This document shows positions 35,371 to 43,761 of a stretch of DNA of 64,000 bases, piece by piece (the first letter of the stretch is position 1; each line of letters starts with the position of its first letter). The stretch is from Metabacillus dongyingensis (GTDB taxonomy: Bacteria > Bacillota > Bacilli > Bacillales > Bacillaceae). Where the stretch lies: the NCBI RefSeq assembly GCF_019933155.2, contig NZ_CP082944.1, positions 4,156,001 through 4,220,000 of the forward strand. Reading direction: 5' to 3'. The notes under the pieces are model-generated. The model had not been told where the DNA came from. It did not search any database and saw only the letters and a program-made list of their open reading frames with translations. The position numbers and the translations under genes were made by a program.

Positions 35371-35559
35371 TTGGCTAATGAAATCCCATTAAAACTAATC
35401 GATAAAAAACGGATTCTAAAAGAAATTTATAAGAATTGTGATGATGTGATTTTCCATCCAATATCCACAAAAAAAGCAAATGTTTTAGATATTAAGTACT
35501 CCTTCAATCCTTATATCCCAAAATGTAAGAGTAGTGCCTCCTTAACTTTTCACCATTAG
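35371..35559 (+). pseudogene. possible remnant of a GerA-type receptor N-terminus
   Basis: A 62-codon frame without a ribosome binding site that reads LKEIYKNCDDVIFHPI and then ANVLDIKYSF. This resembles the start of GerA-family A subunits (helix, then CSD-V/I-F-x-x-I and a strand). The frame ends abruptly and nothing continues it. It could be a decayed ger gene fragment; chance similarity is possible. Confidence 0.25.
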
Positions 35560-35921
35560 ATATTCAAAATGTTATCCTCAAGTACAGCTGATTTATCTCC
35601 GTATACTTTTTCAATATGATGAAGCCCCCAGGCGGATAAAGACTCAAGAATTCCTGTGACGCTCCATCCATACTCACTTAGTTCATATTCCACTTTTGGA
35701 GGAACTTGATTATAGGTCATGCGGCTGATGATTCCATCTTCTTCGAGTTCCCGCAGCTGCTGGGTCAGCATTTTTTGTGTGATGCTCGGCATCAGCCTTT
35801 TCAGTTCGCCCGTCCGTTTTTTCCCCCGCATCAAGTGACAAAGGATCACACACTTCCACTTTCCGCCTATTACTTCGAGAGCTGCCTCTACCGGAATGTT
35901 ATACCGCTTTCTTTCTTTCAT
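35556..35921 (-). CDS. HxlR-family transcriptional regulator
   Basis: A 121-residue winged helix protein of the HxlR/YodB type. The signature IGGKWKCVILCHLMRG is followed by the recognition region PSITQKMLTQQLRELEEDGIISR and the wing (YELSEYGWSV). A Cys in the first helix region (KWKCV) is not at the N-terminal position used by YodB/HypR redox sensors, and the second Cys is absent, so redox sensing is not supported. AAGGAGGA precedes the ATG. Its target gene is not evident. Confidence 0.87.
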   Translation of the reverse strand: MKERKRYNIPVEAALEVIGGKWKCVILCHLMRGKKRTGELKRLMPSITQKMLTQQLRELEEDGIISRMTYNQVPPKVEYELSEYGWSVTGILESLSAWGLHHIEKVYGDKSAVLEDNILNI

Positions 35922-35997
35922 TTTCAGGGTCCTCCTTAGTTAACGGGGTGTTTATGTTTATTATAGCCATTTGAGATGAATTTCCCCAAAGCAGAGA

Positions 35998-36023
35998 AAA
36001 ACCAATCCTGATAGGATTGGTTT
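35998..36023 (-). terminator. terminator overlapping the oxidoreductase stop codon
   Basis: AAACCAATCC/GGATTGGTTT hairpin with a four-base loop; five T residues follow on the minus strand. The first stem bases include the stop codon. Confidence 0.8.
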
Positions 36024-37008
36024 AGTTTTGGTCAGCCGGATAAACAACACCAATTTGTTTTCTTGCTTCATCCATGACTTCCATTACTTTTATTGAATTC
36101 TCATAAGTATTAATTGTTGATTCATACAGGTCATTTTGGATTAAGTCGATGAATTCCTTCATTTCATAATACATGGTGTCTTCTTTTTGAGGTTTTGAAA
36201 TATCCTCTAATCTGCCGTCGCGGTAGCGAATTTCCACCTTTTCAATCGTACTGATGCGGTCAATAATAATTGTACCTTCTTCTCCCTGAATTTCCGATGG
36301 AAGTGCTGAATCTGTTATCTTGGAATACATCATTACAGCATCTTTGTCTTTATATTGAAGAAGAATGCTTCCTTCGCCGTCAACACCAGAGCTTAATAGC
36401 AGCCCGCTCGCTTTAATGGTTTCCGGTTTTCCGAAAAGAACAATCGAAGGATACAGCGCATAGATTCCAATGTCCATCAGTGATCCATTTGAGAAGGTCG
36501 GATCAAATGCATTCAGCACGGTTCCTGACCGATAGGCATCATAACGGGATGAATATTGACAGTAGCTTGCTGTATATCTTCTCACGGTGCCAATTTTGTG
36601 CAGGTTTTCCTGAATGCTTTTAAAGTTAGGCAAGAATGTTGATTTCATCGCTTCCATAAGCAGCACGCGATTTTCTTTTGCAGCCTGTATCATTTCAGTA
36701 ACCTCTTTAACATTTGATGCAAGCGGCTTTTCACACAGCACGTGCTTTTTGTGATTCATAAATAAAATGGCCTGCTCAGCGTGCAATGAGTTCGGGCTTG
36801 CTATGTATACGGCATCAATTGCATCGCTTTTTGCCATGCTCTCTAAATCTGTAAACGTAGTCTCCACCCCATATTTAGCAGCGAATTCTTCAGCTTTTTC
36901 GCTGCTTCTTGAATAAACAGCCTTCAGCGAAAAATCCTCGATTTGCATCGCAGCTTTTAATAAGCGGTCAGTGATCCAGTTTGTTCCGATAATTCCAAAG
37001 CGTATCAA
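36022..37008 (-). CDS. Gfo/Idh/MocA-family oxidoreductase
   Basis: A 328-residue NAD(P)-dependent dehydrogenase of sugars or inositol-like compounds. The N-terminal Rossmann motif is GIIGTNWITD. The catalytic EKP is in HVLCEKPLASN, and the middle has the GSLMDIGIYALY segment (D-x3-H in many members; here D-IGIY, the His replaced). The start is TTG with AGGAGG upstream. It is monocistronic between two terminators. The substrate is unknown; replacement of the usual active-site His by Tyr or Ile in this region is worth noting. Confidence 0.85.
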   Translation of the reverse strand: MIRFGIIGTNWITDRLLKAAMQIEDFSLKAVYSRSSEKAEEFAAKYGVETTFTDLESMAKSDAIDAVYIASPNSLHAEQAILFMNHKKHVLCEKPLASNVKEVTEMIQAAKENRVLLMEAMKSTFLPNFKSIQENLHKIGTVRRYTASYCQYSSRYDAYRSGTVLNAFDPTFSNGSLMDIGIYALYPSIVLFGKPETIKASGLLLSSGVDGEGSILLQYKDKDAVMMYSKITDSALPSEIQGEEGTIIIDRISTIEKVEIRYRDGRLEDISKPQKEDTMYYEMKEFIDLIQNDLYESTINTYENSIKVMEVMDEARKQIGVVYPADQN

Positions 37009-37055
37009 TTTGTTTCCTCCTATATACCTTGTTTGTTCTTACAATACCATATGTA

Positions 37056-37087
37056 TTAAGCAGACGTCTTATTTGACGTCTGCTTAA
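37056..37087 (-). repeat. 13-bp perfect hairpin at the mgtC-like stop
   Basis: TTAAGCAGACGTC and GACGTCTGCTTAA separated by six bases; the arm includes the stop codon of the MgtC gene. There is no T tract on either strand, so it is a stable 3' hairpin and not a classic terminator. Confidence 0.6.
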
Positions 37088-37779
37088 ATCAGCTCTACTT
37101 CAACGGACTCAATACCTTTTACTTCTTTAATATCCTCATACACATCTGATGTATAACGGTCATTTTTAATCAGCAGAATTAAGTCTACCGTTCTCAAATC
37201 ACGGTCAATAACATCTTTAATCTTCACATACTTGATTTTCATATCTTTTTTGCGAAGCGAGTGTAAGATATCAGATATATTGATATTAACAGGAACGGTC
37301 AGCTTTACCTTCAATTCTTTCAGTCTTAGCGTTTTTGGGCCCAGTTTCTTTACTAACGGAGCAATGATCTCAATTGACCCAATCATGAAAATAAGCGCTA
37401 TAAGTGCCTCCTGATAAAACCCGGCTCCAATGGCAATCCCAAGGCCAGCAGCTCCCCAGATCATCGCTGCCGTTGTAAGACCGCTGATGACATCATTGTT
37501 TCTGCGGAGAATCGCTCCCGCGCCCAAAAATCCGACGCCTGATACAATTTGTGCTGCCAGCCGAAGCGGATCCATCGGACGATTATAATCGTTAGAAAAC
37601 GTATAAGCAGCTTCAATTGAAATCACGGTCAAGAGACACGAGCTTACTGCAATAATAATTGTTGTTTTCAGTCCCAGCGGCTTTTTCTTAATTTCCCGCT
37701 CAAGTCCAATAATAATTCCGACTAAGAGGGATAAAAACAATTTTATGATTGTGTGCTGATGTACAATAATATCCTCCAA
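37084..37779 (-). CDS. MgtC/SapB family membrane protein
   Basis: A 231-residue protein with about four to five N-terminal helices, then a cytoplasmic ACT-like domain (residues 150-231). Family hallmarks are visible: GLERE after helix 1, RLAAQIVSGVGFLGAGAIL, and GLTTAAMIWGAAGLG. MgtC proteins act in adaptation to low magnesium and, in pathogens, modulate the F-type ATP synthase. The exact function in Bacillus is unclear. The start is TTG after GGGGGAG. No Mg-sensing leader is seen upstream. Monocistronic. Confidence 0.87.
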   Translation of the reverse strand: MEDIIVHQHTIIKLFLSLLVGIIIGLEREIKKKPLGLKTTIIIAVSSCLLTVISIEAAYTFSNDYNRPMDPLRLAAQIVSGVGFLGAGAILRRNNDVISGLTTAAMIWGAAGLGIAIGAGFYQEALIALIFMIGSIEIIAPLVKKLGPKTLRLKELKVKLTVPVNINISDILHSLRKKDMKIKYVKIKDVIDRDLRTVDLILLIKNDRYTSDVYEDIKEVKGIESVEVELI

Positions 37780-37855
37780 AATCGCTCCCCCTCTTCTCTA
37801 TTAGTTTGGTCTATTTTAATTTCAATCATTATACCATTCAGCAGGCGCGGAATAT

Positions 37856-38011
37856 ATGTGTAATTTGTCGGGCCTTACGCAGGGTATGATTTTTGAGTTT
37901 ATTCTAAGAGTCCTGATATTATTCGGCATCGGATTGATTATTGGATTAGGGCAATTAGGTTCGGAACAGCCAATTTTTGAAATTCTTTCTTCTCTATTTT
38001 CAGTCAAATAG
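37856..38011 (+). CDS. possible small membrane protein, 51 residues
   Basis: A frame starting MCNLSGLTQGMIFEFILRVL with a hydrophobic helix (LILFGIGLIIGLGQL). No strong ribosome binding site precedes the ATG. A strong bidirectional terminator lies 70 bases beyond the stop. It could be a real small membrane protein, but evidence is thin. Confidence 0.28.
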   Translation: MCNLSGLTQGMIFEFILRVLILFGIGLIIGLGQLGSEQPIFEILSSLFSVK

Positions 38012-38079
38012 AAAATTATTTACCAAAATACGTCTTTACTTGCCTGTATTACATCTTTTTAGCTTATGCTTTCTTTATA

Positions 38080-38109
38080 AAAAAAAAGCACCCGGCCGGG
38101 TGCTTTTTT
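38080..38109. terminator. bidirectional terminator after swrC
   Basis: GCACCCGG/CCGGGTGC perfect hairpin flanked by A and T runs; the swrC stop is 10 bases away on the minus strand. Confidence 0.9.
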
Positions 38110-38118
38110 AATCATGCA

Positions 38119-41100
38119 TTATTCTTCCTCAACTGCTCTCGTTTTTTTTCGTCTGAATTTACTCATCATCTCATAAACAATTGGCACAATCAGAAGTGTC
38201 AACAGTGTAGAGCTTGTTAATCCGCCGATTACTGTTACTCCGAGACCTTTTGAAATGATGCCGCTGCCGCCTTCGATTCCGATTGCAAGCGGTATGAGCG
38301 CTCCAATTGTGGCGATCGCTGTCATCAGAATTGGACGCAGACGTGTTGTTCCTGCTTCAAGCAATGCTTCTCTTGTCGATAGACCTTCACGTTCTTTGTG
38401 AATAACGCGGTCAATCAGGACAATTGCGTTTGTGACAACGATACCGATCAGCATCAATGCCCCAATCATTGCGTTAATACTAATCGTTTCTCCTGCAATC
38501 AATAATCCAACCAATGCACCGATTACGGTAAATGGAAGTGAGAACAGAATCGCAAAAGGTGCAAGTCCACCGCCGAATGTAATCACAAGGACCAGGTACA
38601 CAATGGCAATCGCTGCAAGCATGGCAAGGCCAAGCTGTGTAAAGGATTCCTGAATGTCTTCTGTTACTCCGCCTGTGTCTATGTCCACACCGGTCGGCAA
38701 GTCAAGATCATTCACTTTCTTTTGAACTTCCGAAGATGCTTTTGCAACATCATCCGTTGTCAGTTCACCGGAAACCTGTACGTAAATGCGGCCATCACGT
38801 CGTGTTACAGTATCTGATGTTTTTCCTTCTTCAACTGTTACGACATCTCCGATTTTCACTTCTTTGCCAAGCGGAGAAGTGATTGTTTTTTCGGTTAAAT
38901 CATCTACATTTTCAAACGTTTCTTTCTCTGTTTGAAGATAAACATTTAGTTCTTCCCCGTCTTTTTCAACTTGAGTCAGAACTGGACGATCTCTTTGCGG
39001 GCTAAGCTCCATGCCGATTTGACCGGCTGTCAGGCCAAGCTTGCTGAGTTCTTCCTGATTGGCAACAAGGGTATATTCATCGTATGACTCGGCAAGACTT
39101 GAGCTTACATTTTTAAAGCTGCCGTTGTCGTTTAGAATTTTTTCAATTTCCCCGACAGTGGGCTCAATGTCTTCTAATTCATTTCCATATACAAAGAATT
39201 GAACTTCGTTGCTGCCGGCGCTCTGAGTGAAGTCCTGTGCAGACCATTCGCCCTGAGCAGTCTCAGCTTGAAGATCTTCAATTACTTTCTCTTTTTCCTT
39301 ATCAAAATTCTCTGTATCATCTTCATATTCGATAAAGAATACGGCACTGTTTGAATCTCCAGGGCTCATTGGATTTTCGCTTCCTAATGAGAACTGAACT
39401 AAAGAAACATCTTTGCGGTCCATTAACAAATTTTCTGCTTTTGCAACGACTTCCTCTACTTGTTCTTTTGTTTCACCTGGTTCAGGCTTATATGTTGCAT
39501 AGACAAGCTTCTGTTCTTCCGAAGGCAAGAAGCTGACGCCGATAACCGGAACTAGGAATAAGCTGCCGACAAGCATTAGGACTGCAAAACCTGATGTAAT
39601 CCATTTATGATTTAAAGACCAGTTCAAAATACTTCTGTAAACACCAGTCATTTTCCCTGGTTTGTGTTCCTCATGCTTTTTAGCCGTTTCGCCGTATAGT
39701 CCTTTTTTAAAGAGGCTGTGTGCCAGCATTGGCACAATCGTAACGGCAACGACCAATGAAGCAAGCAATGCAAAAACGATGGTTAATGCAAATGGAAGGA
39801 ATAATTCTCCTATTACTCCCTTTACAAGTGCCAGCGGCAGGAATACGGCGATTGTTACGATTGTTGAAGACATAATCGGAACAAACATTTCCTTAGTAGC
39901 TTCCCGCACTAAGCCCATTCCTTTTAATTTCTCGCCCTTTAATGACATTCTGCGGTAGATATTTTCAATGACAACGATTGAATCATCAACCACGCGTCCG
40001 ATTGCAACAGTCATGGCTCCAAGTGTCATAATGTTAAGAGTAATATCCATTTGCTTTAGTAAAAGAACCGCAATTAATAAAGATAACGGAATGGAAACAA
40101 CTGAAATTAAGGTTGATTTAATATCTCTTAAGAATAAGAGAATAATGATAATCGCAAAAACAGCTCCAAATAATGCTTTGCTCAGCATCGTGCTGACGGA
40201 TTCTTCAATAGGTTCAGCCTGATCGAGCGTGGACTGGATCTCAAGGTTATCATACTCTTTTTCAAAACCGTCAAGCTCTTCTTTTACAGCATTTGCTACA
40301 TCAACTGTATTTGCATCTGCGGATTTCACAATTTGAAGACCGATTGCTTCTTCTCCATTTGTTCTGGAAATGGATTCAGCTTCACCGATCGTTTTAATAT
40401 CTGCAAGCTCTGACAGCTTCACCGTCGGGAGTTCTATATTCTGTGTTGCAGGAGGTGTCTGGCCAGCTGCTGGTGCTTGAGCTGAGCCTTGTGCCTGCCC
40501 TGGAGTCTGGACTGATCCAGCTGGATTCTGCTCTGCCCCTGGAGCATTCTGGCCCGGCATGCTGCTTTGACCTTGTCCAGAAGCATCTCCTCCACCCGGA
40601 GATATCGGGATCTCCATATTCTTTAAATCTTCCATTGTCAGGATGTTTCCATCTACAATGACAGATTGTTCTTTATCCCCGAAAGTATACAATCCAAGGG
40701 GAAAATTAACATCAGATCCTTTAATGATATTTTGAACGGTTTCTTCATCTAAACCGTATTCTTCAAGCTTCTCTTCTTTAAATGAAAACTGGACTTCTTC
40801 TACTTGCTGACCTGACACCCCAACAGAAGAAACACCTTCCAGTCCTTTTATTGCCGGGACAATTTCATCTTCGGCAAGTGCAGTCAGATCACTTAAAGAT
40901 CCTTCATCATCTGATATACTTAAAGCTAGAATCGGAAAGGCGTTGATGCTGAGTCTTGAAACATCTGAATCATTTACTCCTTCAGGAAAAGAGATATCTG
41001 ATACAGTGCTTTTTACTTCCTCTTCTGCTTTGTCCATATCTTTTTCGAATTCATATTCAATCTGAATGGATGAGGCATTTTGGAAGGATGTGGAGCTGAC

Positions 41101-41340
41101 AACGTTCACTCCATTTAAATTTTGAACCGCCTGTTCGATCGGCTCTGTTACTTTTTCTGCTACTTCTTCCGGTGTAGCACCTGGATAGACAGTTGTGACT
41201 GTTACGATTGGGGTTGTGATGTTCGGAATTGTCTCAAGCTTCATATTCAAACCTGAGTAAAGCCCTGCAACTGTCACAATAATAGTAAGAAGCCACACTG
41301 CAAATTTGTTCTTCAAAACAAAATTAATGATTTGATTCAT
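38119..41340 (-). CDS. swrC: RND-family efflux pump SwrC (YerP)
   Basis: A 1073-residue RND (AcrB-type) transporter, close in length and sequence to B. subtilis SwrC/YerP. Twelve helices are arranged as 1 + 5 twice. The proton-relay helix 4 has GRVVDDSIVVIENI with adjacent Asp residues. The first extracellular loop carries the usual porter domains. I start at ATG 41340, five bases after GGAGG; the TTG at 41355 overlaps that site. SwrC exports surfactin and other amphiphiles and is needed for swarming. A Gly/Gln/Pro/Ala-rich insert of about 54 residues lies at 249-302. The gene is divergent from a TetR regulator gene with an operator between. Confidence 0.92.
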   Translation of the reverse strand: MNQIINFVLKNKFAVWLLTIIVTVAGLYSGLNMKLETIPNITTPIVTVTTVYPGATPEEVAEKVTEPIEQAVQNLNGVNVVSSTSFQNASSIQIEYEFEKDMDKAEEEVKSTVSDISFPEGVNDSDVSRLSINAFPILALSISDDEGSLSDLTALAEDEIVPAIKGLEGVSSVGVSGQQVEEVQFSFKEEKLEEYGLDEETVQNIIKGSDVNFPLGLYTFGDKEQSVIVDGNILTMEDLKNMEIPISPGGGDASGQGQSSMPGQNAPGAEQNPAGSVQTPGQAQGSAQAPAAGQTPPATQNIELPTVKLSELADIKTIGEAESISRTNGEEAIGLQIVKSADANTVDVANAVKEELDGFEKEYDNLEIQSTLDQAEPIEESVSTMLSKALFGAVFAIIIILLFLRDIKSTLISVVSIPLSLLIAVLLLKQMDITLNIMTLGAMTVAIGRVVDDSIVVIENIYRRMSLKGEKLKGMGLVREATKEMFVPIMSSTIVTIAVFLPLALVKGVIGELFLPFALTIVFALLASLVVAVTIVPMLAHSLFKKGLYGETAKKHEEHKPGKMTGVYRSILNWSLNHKWITSGFAVLMLVGSLFLVPVIGVSFLPSEEQKLVYATYKPEPGETKEQVEEVVAKAENLLMDRKDVSLVQFSLGSENPMSPGDSNSAVFFIEYEDDTENFDKEKEKVIEDLQAETAQGEWSAQDFTQSAGSNEVQFFVYGNELEDIEPTVGEIEKILNDNGSFKNVSSSLAESYDEYTLVANQEELSKLGLTAGQIGMELSPQRDRPVLTQVEKDGEELNVYLQTEKETFENVDDLTEKTITSPLGKEVKIGDVVTVEEGKTSDTVTRRDGRIYVQVSGELTTDDVAKASSEVQKKVNDLDLPTGVDIDTGGVTEDIQESFTQLGLAMLAAIAIVYLVLVITFGGGLAPFAILFSLPFTVIGALVGLLIAGETISINAMIGALMLIGIVVTNAIVLIDRVIHKEREGLSTREALLEAGTTRLRPILMTAIATIGALIPLAIGIEGGSGIISKGLGVTVIGGLTSSTLLTLLIVPIVYEMMSKFRRKKTRAVEEE

Positions 41341-41377
41341 GTTGTCCTCCGGCAATTTATTTTTTTAAGAAAGTATA

Positions 41378-41460
41378 AAGTGGCGCTATGATGTATAGCT
41401 CCAGCGCCCAACCCCTCGGCCGGGAACGAATCCGTCATGCCTGAGCTAAATCGGCGTTAC
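41378..41460. repeat. GC-rich intergenic repeat-like element
   Basis: The block containing GGCGCT...TAGCTCCAGCGCC and CCCCTCGGCC is much GC-richer than its surroundings. It resembles a short intergenic repeat I recall from many Bacillus genomes (TAGCTCCNGCGCCTAGCCCCTCGG). Only one copy is seen here. Confidence 0.4.
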
Positions 41461-41476
41461 GCTTTCCTTGTTGACT

Positions 41477-41513
41477 GACTGGTCATAATAATTAATAATA
41501 TAAATGACCAGTC
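41477..41513. promoter_or_regulatory. operator-like inverted repeat between swrC and the TetR gene
   Basis: GACTGGTCAT (41477-41486) and ATGACCAGTC (41504-41513) are perfect inverted copies 17 bases apart, flanked by further TGACTGAC and ACAGTCAAT half-site-like repeats. It is the natural binding site for the divergent TetR protein, controlling both genes. Confidence 0.7.
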
Positions 41514-41659
41514 GTTTACAGTCAATCATAATTAATCTTTTTTTAAATGAATCTTTTTTAATGTGAACATTCAGTCAGAAAGTTTTGCTTGACTTATATA
41601 GTGGCATAAGCCATTCTGTACTATATTCATTCTTTACTGTTATATAAGGAGAATACACG

Positions 41660-42511
41660 ATGAAGGAAAAAGAAAAGCGGATCATTGAAGCGGCTATGAG
41701 CCTTTTCGCTAAAAAAGGTGTTACCTCAACGTCCATACAGGATATTGCGAACGAATGCGGAATTTCAAAAGGGGCTTTTTACCTTTATTTTAAATCGAAG
41801 GAAGCTCTCCTGCTTGATACGTTCAAATATCATTTTGAGCTGATTCATTCAAAAATGGAGGCTGTCAGACAGCGGGACCTCGAACCCCGCGCACTTTTAA
41901 TCGCCCAGCTATCCTGCCAGCTGAGTGAGATTAATAAACATAAAGATTTCATTATTATGCAAATGCGGGAGAATGCCATACCAAATAACCCTTCAATGGC
42001 AGCTTTCATTCAAAAAATGAATGCAGATTCCAACCTTTTTGTTAAAAATGCGCTTCTAGCCATTTACGGTGAGTCCATTGAAGAATATATCTGGGATTTA
42101 AGCACAATCCTTCAGGGCATGATTCATTCTTATTTGAAATTCATTATCTTTGAAAAAGCAGAATTGGATTTCGATGAACTCGCAGCTTTTCTTTTAAACA
42201 GGGTGGATGATGTTGCATCAGGATTGAAGGTTTCAAAAGAGAAACCCATTCTTTCAAGTGAAAGAGAAAAAAATCTTTTCTCTTTTTGTACAGCCATACA
42301 CCTTGATGAATTATTAGCCAAAATTGAGCAAAGCAAGCAGCAGCTATCCGGAGATCTTCTTGTTACACTTGAGGTGCTGGAAGCAGAAATTAAAGAGGAT
42401 TCACCTCGGACTGCCGTCATACAGGGGATGCTTGCTAACTTGAATCAAGATCCGGCTTTAGCAGAGCTTCAGAAGAGCATTGCTGCTTATTATCAAATTA
42501 AACTTTTATAG
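41660..42511 (+). CDS. TetR-family repressor divergent from swrC (YerO type)
   Basis: A 283-residue TetR regulator. The N-terminal helix-turn-helix is RIIEAAMSLFAKKGVTSTSIQDIANECGISKGAFYLYFKSKE in pattern, with the recognition helix KGAFYLYF. The ligand domain is long, with an extra helical C-terminal extension of about 80 residues. AAGGAGA precedes the ATG. In B. subtilis yerO is likewise divergent from yerP/swrC. It very likely represses the pump and itself through the operator at 41477-41513. The inducer is unknown, probably an amphiphilic compound. Confidence 0.87.
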   Translation: MKEKEKRIIEAAMSLFAKKGVTSTSIQDIANECGISKGAFYLYFKSKEALLLDTFKYHFELIHSKMEAVRQRDLEPRALLIAQLSCQLSEINKHKDFIIMQMRENAIPNNPSMAAFIQKMNADSNLFVKNALLAIYGESIEEYIWDLSTILQGMIHSYLKFIIFEKAELDFDELAAFLLNRVDDVASGLKVSKEKPILSSEREKNLFSFCTAIHLDELLAKIEQSKQQLSGDLLVTLEVLEAEIKEDSPRTAVIQGMLANLNQDPALAELQKSIAAYYQIKLL

Positions 42512-42528
42512 ATCATTATTTCCATGCA

Positions 42529-42569
42529 AAAAAACGAGAGATCTCTTTTATAGAAATCTCTCGTTTTTT
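42529..42569. terminator. bidirectional terminator
   Basis: AAAAAACGAGAGAT/ATCTCTCGTTTTTT stem of 14 bp with a 13-base loop, between convergent genes. Confidence 0.85.
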
Positions 42570-43182
42570 ATGATGCTAATGAAATCAGCTTTTTCTTATA
42601 CAAAGCTGCAATAAAATTCATCATGGCAGCCGGTATTCTTTTAGGAAAATAAGTCTTGCGGTAGTATTTATTAAAAGCCGTCTTTAAATCGTCCCATTGT
42701 GTGCAGTTTTTTGTTTGACGGAACCTTGCGACATCAATCATTTTGATTTCGCCCCCATCGGTAATGAATATATTGCGAAGGTGAATATCAGACGGGTTCA
42801 GCCCTCTTTCTTTAGCATGCATAAGAGCTTTATCGATCTCTGCTATATGCTTATCAGTTATGGATATTCCCGTGCTGACACAATCAAAGAGAGTGCTTCC
42901 TTCAATATAATCAATGACTAAATAGTTTTCTCCCGCTTCATATAGATTGGGGTAATACTCAATCCCCTGAAGGGTCCTGTAAATCTCAGCTTCTTCCTTT
43001 GCAATATGAGTAAATGAAGGAAAGAACACCTTTAAAGCTTTATTCTCATTCGCAAGTTTAAAAACAAATGCGCTTCTGCCAGCTCCGATGAAGGTTAAGG
43101 AAGAATCATGGCCATTTAGCTTGGCACGTGTCCCTTTCCCTCCTATTTTGACGCTATCTGCAAATTGCTTATATCCTTTCAT
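42568..43182 (-). CDS. Hanks-type Ser/Thr kinase-like protein (YrzF-like)
   Basis: A 204-residue compact protein kinase fold. The Gly-rich loop region is IGAGRSAFVFK (32-42) and the ATP Lys is Lys51 (ALKVF). A catalytic-loop equivalent is PSDIHLRNI with Asp132 and Asn137, and a metal-binding IDVARF with Asp150 replaces DFG. The key residues are thus kept, although the HRD motif is altered and the C-lobe is short. It resembles B. subtilis YrzF. AAAGGAGG precedes the ATG. The gene starts 33 bases after the yybP-like lipoprotein stop, so it is in the same Mn riboswitch-controlled transcript. Activity is inferred. Confidence 0.75.
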   Translation of the reverse strand: MKGYKQFADSVKIGGKGTRAKLNGHDSSLTFIGAGRSAFVFKLANENKALKVFFPSFTHIAKEEAEIYRTLQGIEYYPNLYEAGENYLVIDYIEGSTLFDCVSTGISITDKHIAEIDKALMHAKERGLNPSDIHLRNIFITDGGEIKMIDVARFRQTKNCTQWDDLKTAFNKYYRKTYFPKRIPAAMMNFIAALYKKKLISLAS

Positions 43183-43215
43183 CCTGAGAACCTCCTTTCC
43201 TCTTTACCTTGTTTC

Positions 43216-43662
43216 TCAAGATCCAAGCTGTTCAATTTGATCTAAGATGCTTTTCATTTCAGACACGGTTTTCACAATTTCTGTGTCTTCAAGCAGCTTA
43301 AGATTCCACTCTCCGTTTTCAATTTGCTTCAAAGCAGAATCAATTCCGCTTTCAAGTGATTCACTGTAGCTGACAAGCTGATTATGTGCATCTTCAGCAA
43401 TCTCCGGCGCATCCGATTCTTTAAATGTATTTATTTCTTCCTTCATATTATTTAAACTCTGCTCAAGCTCTGTTCTTGCTTCTTCGTTATTTACAGCCTC
43501 TTCAGCAAGGGCAGGAAGCTCCTCTGCAAATGTGCTTGCCTGATTAATATAATCCTTTGCATCATTTGCATACTGTAAAGAAGAATTAACGCCTTCAAGC
43601 AAAGAACACCCACTCAGGAAAACTATGGATAAAACAGCCAATACTTTAAATATTTTCATCAT
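43216..43662 (-). CDS. yybP: YybP-like lipoprotein (DUF6376)
   Basis: A 148-residue lipoprotein. A short signal peptide ends in the lipobox LSGC (Cys19), followed by SLLEGVNSSLQYANDAKDYINQAS. The rest is a helical, acidic, coiled-coil-like domain. The DUF6376 family contains such proteins; by recall, B. subtilis yybP encodes one of this size and is the gene for which the yybP-ykoY riboswitch was named. Here the riboswitch lies immediately upstream, which strongly supports the assignment. AAAGGAGC precedes the ATG. It is anchored on the outer face of the cell membrane; its function is unknown, presumably related to manganese excess. Confidence 0.75.
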   Translation of the reverse strand: MMKIFKVLAVLSIVFLSGCSLLEGVNSSLQYANDAKDYINQASTFAEELPALAEEAVNNEEARTELEQSLNNMKEEINTFKESDAPEIAEDAHNQLVSYSESLESGIDSALKQIENGEWNLKLLEDTEIVKTVSEMKSILDQIEQLGS

Positions 43663-43690
43663 CGTACAGCTCCTTTAATTTCATTTTCGG

Positions 43691-43738
43691 AAAAAATAAA
43701 AGACGTCAGATCCAATTACTTGGTCATAACGTCTTTTT
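43691..43738 (-). terminator. riboswitch expression-platform terminator
   Basis: AAAGACGT/ACGTCTTT outer stem with an inner CCAA/TTGG stem, then TTTTATTTTTT on the minus strand. It sits between the aptamer and the yybP-like gene, so transcription stops here unless the aptamer prevents it. Confidence 0.85.
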
Positions 43739-43761
43739 CGAAAGAGACTTCACCAAATAAT

